DNA of 64,000 nt from Saccharomycopsis fibuligera x Saccharomycopsis cf. fibuligera (Eukaryota; Ascomycota; Saccharomycetes; Ascoideales; Saccharomycopsidaceae), in contig CP012817.1 in assembly GCA_001936135.1 (NCBI GenBank), positions 2,604,001-2,668,000 on the forward strand, in the 5' to 3' direction. Below the pieces are notes generated by a model. The model was not told the DNA's origin. It did not search any database and saw only the letters and a program-made list of their open reading frames with translations. Position 1 is the stretch's first letter, and each line of letters starts with the position of its first letter. Positions 19,274 to 29,200 of the stretch are shown here, in pieces. Made by a program: the position numbers and the translations under genes.

Positions 19274-22200
19274 ATGCGCTTCAGAGCTCGTCCCGCCGTC
19301 GACAGCGACACCTTGGTCCTCAAGGTCTCGGTCGTCCAGGTATGTATTGTCCTCCGCTCATTGCGGTAGTCCTTGGCGCCATGTGGATATTCCTTCTGGA
19401 TCTATTGTCCTCCGTTTCGCAAATCAGCATCACCATTGACTCCCAATACTGACTGTCCACCCACTCCAGGCAAAGAACCTTAGCAGTGCGACCGCAAACT
19501 CAACTAGAAAGTTGGTAAGTATCACATTCCTGTTGCCAATTGATGCTTGGTGCATTGCCAGTGGTGGCTGTTGCGCCGCTGCTGGCAAAAAAAAAGCTAC
19601 TCAAGACACCTGCTAGCAGGTTTATGTTTCGCCGGCCACACTAACACATTGCTCTCTTTTTGCTCAGTTTGCGACCCTAAGCTTCAACGACCAAGCGTAC
19701 TCGACCGACAGAATCAAAACATACACGGACTCGCCAAAATGGAACCAAAGCGTCAACATCCTTCTCAACAAGTCCGCCATATCGTCCACTTTGATTGCTA
19801 CGTGCTGGGACAGAGATGTCTATGGCGTCAACTACTTGGGCGAGACCAGAATCAACATAATCGATATCCTTGAAAAGTCAGTCAATGCAATAAACAGCAG
19901 CAACGTCAGCCTTTCCGATTCAAAACCACACATCATAAAGATTGACCCCAAGTGGTTCAAGTTGTACTCCTCCCAGGCTCATCATACTTTTGTCAACGGT
20001 ACCATCCAGCTAGGCTTCCAACTCTGTGGCCGCAAGAAGAAAGGCCTCAAGGCGATACTCTCCAAGTCCAAGCACCACAGAACTGAAAGCGGGCTTGAAA
20101 GCGATTCTTACTATTCTCTGCATACCGATATTGCCTCGCTAAAGAGGCCAGCATCGCCAATTGTGCCCAGCAGCACCTTGCCATCCGCGACAGCGACAGC
20201 AGCAGCATCCGCCGCTGCCGCTTCGCCTCCAGTAAGCTCCCATAGCATCGCCTCATCCGCCAATGCTAGTGAAAATCCGCTCTCTACTAATGAGATAGTC
20301 AACAAGTGGAATAATTGGTCTCAAAACTTGATTTACAGAGAAACAGTGAGACCAAATGATCAAGGCTTCTATCCCGACACTGAGCTGGACACCGCCATTA
20401 ATAAAACCTATAACATGCAGTACCCTGTTGGCGGCATCTCTAGGGACACCATTAACGACGAAAACGATAGTAGCGCACACCATGATGCCGATACGTCTCC
20501 AGAACCGGAATCTCATCCCTTTGCCGTCGCCAATCCCATCTCTTTGGATAAACAAGACGTTTCGGATTTCTCCGACTTGTCTGATGTCTCTAGCATGGTT
20601 TCAGGCTATTCTAGCGAGTCGAATATATCGCTTGACAATACCGGTACTAGTACCACCAACATTAATACCAATACAACAAATACTAATGCTACTTCTGGTA
20701 GCAGAATTGGGATTTCCGAAACTTATCCTGGGTCAGAATACAACAATTATTCTTTGAGAGGAGCACCGCATTCTACCGCCGCAGCTGGTAAAAAGTCCAG
20801 TCGCAAAAAGCATAAACGAATCAACAAGATTCAAAAGTCTGCATACCAGTTTTCTGCTTTCCGAGAAGTGAAGGGTGTTTTATTTGTGGAAATAATTTCT
20901 GCTTCTGGGTTACCTCCGTTTAAAAATTTCACTAGAACCGGGTTCGATATGGATCCATTTGTTGTGGTTTCGTTTGGTAAAAAAACTTTCAGAACTTCAT
21001 GGCGTAAGCATACATTGAACCCGGTTTTCAACGAACGATTAGCTTTCGAGGTTCTCAATAGCGAAGTGGGCTATGACATGCAATTTAGTATTTTAGATAA
21101 AGATAATTTTACCTTCCATGATAGCGTCGCCAGTCTTTCTATATCGGTGGAAGATATAATTAACATGAGCTTGAACTTCATTGACCCAAACACAAATACT
21201 ACTGCCACTGCCACTACTGAAAACGGCTCCAGCAACAACCACAGTAATAGCAACAACGAGATTAGCAACAGTAACAGTTCATCGGAGTCTGTGTCCCAGT
21301 TACCTTCAGAAATGCCTTCAAGAGTTGATCTCTCTGAAGAAGCTGAAGGAGCAGCTAAGCGCAAAGCAGTGCGTAGTGGGCTCTTACGGAAAAAAATCAA
21401 ACCTCAAAAGCTTTTATCCCCAGATCAAGAAGAAAAATTTGTGAAATACGACTTGCCATTAGAGATCTCAGACAGCAGCAAATACAAGGACAAGTATGAG
21501 CCAATTTTAAAAATCAAGGCAAGATTTGAGCCATATGAAAAGCTAAGACAAGAATTTTGGCGTCATTTGCTCAAAAGTTACGATGTCAATGACGATAATC
21601 AGTTCAGTGATCTTGAACTTAGCGCATTTTTTGACTTTCTAGGCTCAACATTATCAGAACAAACCATTAAAAATTTTTTTGGAAAGTATAACAAAAATCC
21701 GGATTCAGATTCTTTGAACGTGGAAGAAGTGATTACTTGTCTCGAAGAACTTATTCAAAAGAAGGATAAAATGAAATACGCAAAAGCTAGTGGAGACTCG
21801 GCATTATTATCATCAGCTAAGCAACAAGCAGCAGCTACGGTAGAAGTGGACGGCGATATAATCAAAATTGACCAATGCCCAGTTTGTGGTAAGAGTCGTC
21901 TTTCCAAAAAAGATGATTTGGACATTATCACTCATGTTGCAGTTTGCGTCAGTAAGGATTGGAGTAGTGTTGACAGATTAATCACTTCTACCTATGTTTC
22001 TCCAAGCTATGCCACAAAGCGATGGTATTCCAAAGTGCTTATACAACTTGGGTATGGTAAAGTCGGTCTAGGCAAAAATAATGCTAATATCTTAGTTCAA
22101 GATCGCACAACAGGGATCATTGTTGAAGAAAAAATGATTTCATATGTCCGCATTGGTATTCGTTTACTCTATCGTGGCACCAGTGCGGTGCAGAAAAAGC

Positions 22201-23183
22201 AAGCTAAAAGACTTTTAAAGAACATGTCCATCAAACGTGGTAAGTATGATGACAGTCCAAAATCCAAAAAGGATATTCCACCGTTTATAAAATATTTTAA
22301 GATTGATATGAATGAATGTGTTAAATCTAATGCTAATGACTACGCTACATTCAATGAATTCTTTTACCGTCAATTGAAACCAAATGCTAGACCAGTTGAA
22401 GCCTTAGATAACCCAAAAATCATCACCTCAGCCGCTGATTGTCGCTGTACTGCATTCAACAGCATTAAACTGGCTACAGAAATTTGGATTAAGGGCAGTG
22501 GGTTCACTATTACCAAACTTTTTGCTAACAAGCATCCGCAATTACTCCCAAAATTTGCTAATGATTGTTCAGTATGTATATTTAGATTAGCGCCTCAGGA
22601 TTATCACCGTTTCCATTCCCCCGTTGATGGCATTATTGGGAAACCACAATTTATTGATGGCCAATACTACACCGTTAACCCAATGGCTATTAGATCTCAA
22701 CTTGATGTTTTCGGTGAGAATGTGCGTTGCATCTTACCCATTGAAACTAGCACTTTCGGCACAGTAGTAGTTGTTCCCGTTGGGGCAATGATGGTGGGCT
22801 CGACTGTTCTCACGGTACAAGAAGGACAGGAAGTGAAAAAGGGTGACGAATTAGGATACTTCAAGTTCGGGGGCTCTACTTTACTTTTGCTATTCCAGCC
22901 AAATCGCGTATATTTCGACTCTGACTTGGTGGATAACTCCAACAGTGGAATTGAGACTTTGGTCAAAGTTGGTACATCTGTAGGCCATGCAGTTGATGAG
23001 GACGAATTAGCTAGAGAGAAGCGGAAATTTGATCAAGAGCCAGAAGATGTGAAATTGAAAATTATTAGAACAATCACTGGTGGTGGTGCAATGGCCGACG
23101 CTAGTTTGAAAGACTATGGAAAGTTGGCTTGGGAAGCTGCAAATTTAAAATTTGGTTGGGGTGAAGATAAGGACCTTGATTAA
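19274..23183 (+). CDS. PSD2: Phosphatidylserine decarboxylase 2, two introns
   Basis: Endomembrane enzyme that decarboxylates phosphatidylserine to phosphatidylethanolamine. Exons are 19274-19339, 19470-19514 and 19668-23183, giving 1,208 residues (S. cerevisiae 1,138). The first two exons and the start of the third build an N-terminal C2 domain (LVLKVSVVQAKNLSS, then KWNQSVNILL). A second C2 domain starts near residue 438 (GVLFVEIISASGLPPF). An EF-hand-like loop (DVNDDNQFSDLE) lies near 677, and a C2HC zinc-like motif (CPVCGKS...HVAVC) near 774. The decarboxylase domain carries DYHRFHSPVDG near 1015 and the self-cleavage site FGGST, whose Ser1107 becomes the pyruvoyl group. All key residues are present. 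Confidence 0.95.
19340..19469 (+). other. PSD2 intron 1 (130 nt)
   Basis: Donor GTATGT after CAG (residue 22), branch-like TACTGAC (19447-19453), acceptor CCAG at 19469. Removing it keeps the C2-domain strand VVQAKNL continuous. Confidence 0.88.
19515..19667 (+). other. PSD2 intron 2 (153 nt)
   Basis: Donor GTAAGT, branch CACTAAC near 19639-19645, acceptor CTCAG at 19667. It leaves a 45-nt middle exon encoding AKNLSSATANSTRKL, and the frame is kept into FATLSFNDQAY. Confidence 0.9.
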
Positions 23184-23936
23184 TTCTTGAGTTGATCATA
23201 TTGTGTCATCATTTAAATATTTCTATTTTTTATTGTTCTTCTTTTTCAATGCTTTTACGTGTTATTATTTGGTTTCGCTTTTTCGATTTCATATTGCGTC
23301 GTTTACTTAGTTCGTAACATTCTCTTTAAATTCGGTTTCTTGCTAGATATTCAGATTTAAAATTCCGTTTTAGTTGTTGTACAGCCTTTCTTATGTTACT
23401 ATTTGGTTCTTGTACTTTGTCCGTTTTTGTTATTTTTCATTTGCTTTTTTCATGTTTGTTTTCTGTACAGTCTCTCAAACCAATGCTGCTTTATTTTCTT
23501 GCTGCTTTGTAGCATTTCAAATGATGTCATATTATCTTATCTCATACTTTTAAACATTGTAAGTGTCCTTGTAAACGTAAGCTGTATAATTTTTCTCTAA
23601 ATACACAGTTTTTCTTTAAATAATATTGCACTACAATTTCCCCAACTAACGCAGTTTCCGACATTCTTTAGAATTAAATTGCTAAAATCATACTGAAGAT
23701 TACCGAGAATGGACAACTTCCACAAATGAGCACCTATTTTTTTAACACTACAAGACAACGCACCAAAGAACGCCAGCTAACTTACAATAGAAATTAAATC
23801 AAATATCATGGTGCTGTACAAATTATGAATATATTTGGCAGAAAACATTTGAGTTAAAAACTAGAGTGATAATAATCATAGTTATTCAAGAAAAGAAGAA
23901 AGTAAAAAAAAACAGACCATGATATTTTTTGATTTA
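23184..23936. other. PSD2 / JNM1 convergent 3' region
   Basis: T-rich then mixed A+T-rich spacer between convergent genes. No gene, tRNA or repeat was recognised. Confidence 0.5.
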
Positions 23937-25617
23937 TCACCTCAATTTCTCTACCTGTTGTTCTATATCATTTACCCATGCTTCAATTTCTACCTTGCTC
24001 TCACGCAACTCTTTTTCGAACTCACCCAAGTTCGAATTAGCTTCAGTTAGAGCAGTATACCACTGTCTAAAATTGGATTCAATTTCATCAATGATAGTGG
24101 TAGCCTTACTGGATAATTCCATGGTAGATCTATATTCCAAATAGAGAGAATTGAGACTGCTTAATCTTTTGATTATAGCAATTACGTTAGTATTGGTAAT
24201 TGTGTTTGGTAAGGTGGAGGAAAAACCGTCGTTGATTTTTGCGTTATCACCGCTATTGCTACTGTTGCTGTTGTGAGTATTACGGTCTTCATTTGGCAGC
24301 ATCTTGTTGTATAATGCATCGTAGAGCTTATTGATCTTTTCAGCTTCTATCAGATCGTTAGCAGGACCATTTTTTGATTTAAGTTTAGAAGCTGCTCCTG
24401 GGGTAGAAGCCAAAGCAAAAGATGCACCAGCTGATGATGGAGCAGAATCCGGTATGCTACTACCAAACGTATTGTAGTTGTTCAAATAAAATGACTGATT
24501 TGCGGAGAGTTTTTTATTATTTAGTATTATGTCTTTGTTTATGGATTCCATTTTCCCCAAAAGTGCTCTTATTAGCTCTTTGTTGCCGACGAGTTCTTGT
24601 TTCGTGCTATTGCTGTTGTTGCTACTGCTGCTCTGTGAATCACCACCATCATTACTACCATCACTACTGTTACTTGGCCTTAAATTATGGACTCCGCTGT
24701 CAAGATTCACCAAGAGTTTAAATTTTCTGTTCATATCATTGATCAATGATTCAATATTTTGTAAGCCATGACTGCTATTGCTGGATGTTGACAAATTTAG
24801 TATATCAATATTATCATTATACCCAATAAGGCTCTCAAGTTTAAATATTCTTTCTTCTAAGCTCTGCACCTCTTCAGGGCTCACTAGATCATTAGTTGTA
24901 ACTGGTTGAGTTTCGGCAACATATTTAGATGGCGACGTTTTTGTTTCATCAATACTCAATATTGTCGGCTGGTACTTATTCAGTTTTTTCTCGTTATTAC
25001 TGGTGTGCGTTGAAGCCGCTGACGTTTTTTGTATACCTTTGAGCACAGACAACAACTCATCAACCTCCTTTCCATCAATGTCATTAACTGGTTGGATATT
25101 ATCCTCTTTTCCTTTAAAACTATCCTCACTTTCTTTCAATAGTCTCAATTCTTCGAGCTCTTGCTTTATCCTCTTTAACTTCATTTCATAAGTTTCCTCA
25201 ACGCTGAAAATTTCATAACTATGCTCATCCTTATTTTTCACAATGCTATCAGAGAAATTAATATTTTGGGTGCCTTTTACGAAGTTCCTTTCAAATTTTT
25301 GCCTAGAATCTTTCAAAAATGCCTGGATCTGCGTGGCGTCAATGTCATCTTTCGTCTTCGATGTTTCTGATACTTCTACCGCCGTTGTTACAGACTCGAA
25401 CTCAGCATTAGCATCATGTATTGTGTTTACTGAGATCACATTCGCATCAATGGATTCAACATCAGAGGTCTCGAAGACGTCTTGTCCGGATGGATCCTAT
25501 TTAGGAGATTATGTTAGTTGAGGATGGTTCATATATTATACATCGGGCACGCATGAGTTTATTAAGTTCGTTTGAACTTACGATATCATATATGTCTAAA
25601 TCATTAACAGCGCTCAT
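23937..25617 (-). CDS. JNM1: Dynactin subunit p50/dynamitin (Jnm1), spliced
   Basis: Dynactin subunit needed for dynein-driven nuclear migration and spindle positioning. Exon 1 (25617-25582) encodes MSAVNDLDIYDI and exon 2 (25496-23937) continues with DPSGQDVFETSDVES, which is the dynamitin N-terminal signature (DVYETSD in animals). The full product is 531 residues. Without the small first exon, the frame would begin at an internal Met and lose this signature. The rest is Ser/Asn-rich with coiled coils: YEMKLKRIKQELEELRLLKE, LEERIFKLESLIGYND and the C-terminal EFEKELRESKVEIEAWVNDIEQ. It is transcribed in the same direction as TUS1. Confidence 0.87.
25497..25581 (-). other. JNM1 intron (85 nt)
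   Basis: On the minus strand the donor is GTAAGT (first base 25581), the branch AACTAAC lies at 25513-25519, and the acceptor ATAG ends at 25497. The splice joins IYDI to DPSGQDVFETSD in frame. Confidence 0.9.
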
Positions 25618-26205
25618 CTTTATAGCTTGTGTTTCGCTGCCTATCAGTCTATATCAAAAGCAGCTACACGTCGTCACGAAAGAAGGATGCTGCTGTTTTG
25701 ATCCAGTTTGTTGTCTTTATTTACCTTTCCTGACTTTTATTTTTCTTTGCCGCTACAGATCAAAGACCCGAATGTACGGTATCTGCCATCCTGTTTTTGA
25801 TGACGTAGGTGCTTGGGGTAGTAAGCTAATAACTTTAGCATTTAAGTCAAAAAAAAGTCTAACTTATCCACAAGAAACATAAAAAAAAGAGGCATGTATC
25901 AAATTATGCGAACCAAGACAGTAAATAAAGGTTGACGTATATCTATGAAAACAAACTAGTCAAAAAAAGTAATAAAAGTCTAACAAAACTCTAATAAAAA
26001 TCTAAAACTTGATCAAAACGCACAAATATATATAATAAAAGCTAAAAGGAGAATCAACCGCAAAAAAAAGAACAAAAGAACTATGGGAAGAGTCATAAAT
26101 AATTAGACTGAAGAAACTGCATATAGACAAGGTAACAAAGAGAAAAGCAAAAACAAAACAAAAAAAAAAAAAAAAAAAAAAAAAAAACAGATGGCCATAA
26201 GAGTA
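25618..26205. other. JNM1 promoter / TUS1 terminator interval
   Basis: Same-orientation spacer, increasingly A-rich toward TUS1 and ending in a 28-nt poly(A) run (26160-26187). The open frame on the opposite strand (25511-25882) is Cys/Leu-rich and overlaps JNM1, so I treat it as chance. Confidence 0.5.
26160..26187. repeat. Poly(A) tract, 28 nt
   Basis: Uninterrupted A run starting 18 bp beyond the TUS1 stop codon. On the TUS1 sense strand it is poly(T). Confidence 0.9.
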
Positions 26206-29200
26206 TCAAATCAACTCTAAAAGCATTTTGCTACTTTTATTCGGATGTGATGCCATAACAACAAGATTATTATCTCCGTTAGTAGCATTTGGTATAAGCT
26301 CGAAGTTTTCACCAGTAATAAATGTTTTCGGATACATACTGGAATCATCTTCAGTTATATCAAATACCTCAATAGCAAACTTGCTGACCAAAAACAACAA
26401 ATTGTCTTTTAATATGGCCCCATCAGCCTTAGTATTAAACTCCAATAGCTTCACTCTCGATAAAAACCCTCTTTCATTGCAAAAAGCGGCAAACGTGCTG
26501 AATACCGTAAGGATCTCTTTGCCGTTATTTATGCTGAAGGCGTTTAGTGGCCTCTCAATACATATTCTTTGATTAAGCATTCTGAAAAAATTAGCCTCTT
26601 TAGATTGAACATTTGGCAATTTAACCTCAGCAACTCTAGGTATAACTGTTGGTATTAATTCTTCATCTAACATAAAAAAGCCCTTCTCAGTTTGCATGAT
26701 GACAGAGCTATTAAAAGTTGACCATCCGTAGCAATCCACTGCTAGGAAAAATTTATCAAAGGTGGCATGGGTCTTCATAGATCGTCTTTTTGGGTCCAAA
26801 GAAAGTACTTTAAACGATTTGTAAGGAGTAGCAGAGGCATTAATTTTGACTTTCATGTAAAAAATTGTAAGTTCATTATCAATAAAACCAGACCCAAAAA
26901 GATCAACACTTTGATTGGAAAGTTTTATTGTAGGCAATGTGCTAGGGGCACTATAGTAGCAACTAAGAAGATCTTCGCATGTAACTTGAAGAAATTTTTT
27001 ATCTGCCAAGATCAATAAAAGTTGTACTTCTTCAATATATTCTAGTTGAGTAATATTAATGAGCTTATCAATCTGCACCCATGGGTGCTGGTTGGATCTC
27101 ATAAATAATCCTACTGTGGTACCAACCAAATAAAAAACTTTATTTTGATAGACAAAAGATGCCATGGTTGAGATTTTTCGCACGTTTGGCGGACAAATTG
27201 AGTACTGGACGTAATTGTTACTAGCTTGTATTACTGGATAACTTGATGGAAAACCGTAGATTTGGCTCTTAGTATTTGCAGCAAATGGCATTTCTGTCAA
27301 AACTGCATTAAAACGGAACATTAACGTTCTTTCATCATTGATAGCCTGTTTAGCATTCTTGATATATCCTATCCATAATGTTCTGCTGTTGAACGAAGAC
27401 ATTTTCAAAGTCCAGGAGTTTTTTTGCCCAAGATGAATGATCCTTAATGAGTCTGTTACTTTTTTATCAGGTTCGTTTCTGGCCACCAATCTTCCTTCTT
27501 CTTCAAATTCAGAAGCATTTGGAATTTCATACCCAATGAGTTGAACCGGGATTGGCTTCTCCACAACTTTGAATTGTCTAGTATCTAAATCTAACTCTGT
27601 TAAAAATATACTATTGCTCATCAAGATCAAGAAATAAGTGGTGCTGGACCATCGTCCAATCCCTGATTTGCAAAACACTTTCTCCTTAACATTTATAACA
27701 ATCTTGCTCGGTTTCAATTCAATGTTAAAATTTGATGGTGTTATTTTCCATGCAAAACGTTTAAATAAAGCATGAACCTCAGCGGCTCCCAACCGTTCAT
27801 TAATTTTATCACAAAAGATACTGATTATTTCTATTGCTTCATTCAAATTATCCATTTCAGGGTCGGATTGCAAAGTTCGCTTTTTGATATCTTTCAACGA
27901 ATCTTTATATTGAATCAAATTGTAGAAAAAATAATTTGATAAAAGCTTGCTAGGAGCTAATGGCACAAGTGGGAAAGTATCTAGCCAATCAATGAAATCT
28001 GAATGTTTCTTCATTTTTTCAAAATCAATAAAAAGCACCGTTTCTGCCAAGCTATCAATATATTCAACATAGTTCACAAAACAGTCTTTTGTCCATGTGC
28101 GATACAAGCTGTAAATACCCAGCTTGATATATTTTCCCTGCTTAAAAAGAATTTCCTTCATTGGTTCAAACAAATATTTTCGATGAGATTCAAGCAAAGG
28201 AATGCTAGTAGCAAACATTTTGTAGTATAACAAATCTTTTTTTTCTGGATATACGATCATATCCATATCGCTGTTTTCTAGAAATCCTTTACCAATAACA
28301 TTCACAAGATGATTGGCTTCAATGAGAAAATCATATTGCTTTTTAATCAAGTCATATATTCTACTTTGAAGTTCAATAACGTGTTTGTGTAATCCAACTA
28401 ATTCTTGCTTCTCGATACTCCATTGCTCAATCCACGAGCGTTTTAAAATATTTGGATCCTCAACTTCCGGCGCTGGGATATTGATTGGCTTTTCTGTTTC
28501 TTGAGGGCAATAGGTCGAATAGCAATTGTGAGCATTATACGACAGACCAACATTAACATTATGGTCATTGTATGAGGTAGAATAGCATGGTAACAAAGGG
28601 GCCAATATTCCAATAGGAGTGACAGCTTTCGTGTTAGTAGAAACAACCAACATGTCTTCAAAGCTATTAACATGGTTTCTGCGAGCCGTTTCATACTGAG
28701 AGTCAATTCTATGGATAAGAGCATGTTCAGTTTTGAATTCTTCTAATATGACAGATATAAGTTCAAATATCATTATAGATTTCATTTTTGGATAATAGTA
28801 TTTTAGCAAAAGTTCCAATGACTTGACCACTTCTTTTTTACGTACTACTTGATCTTCAAACCATTTTTCAAAATTTAATAACCATTTGAAAATGCCAGAA
28901 AGTGACCAGACCTCATGGCATTGCTTGAAATGATGTGGTTTGAGAGAACTCGAAGAAAAATTTATGATATTGATGGTTCCATCAGAATCGGTTTCCACAG
29001 TTTCATCATAATTGTCTAAACTTGCAGTGATTGTTTCTTCTGGCGAGAGAACTGAACTTCCTGTGAAAACTGAGGCTGAAGAATGCACACTTTGAGCAGT
29101 CTGAACAGAATTTATGGTATGAATAGAATCTGTGCGGTCAACTCTGTTTGGTCGAGAAATACGGCTCATTATGCTTCTCCTCATGCTTTCGGAAATTGCT

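Noticed and set aside
25511-25882. 123-codon plus-strand open frame over the JNM1 first exon and promoter
   Set aside because: Overlaps the JNM1 intron and exon 1 on the opposite strand; Cys/Leu-rich with no domain.
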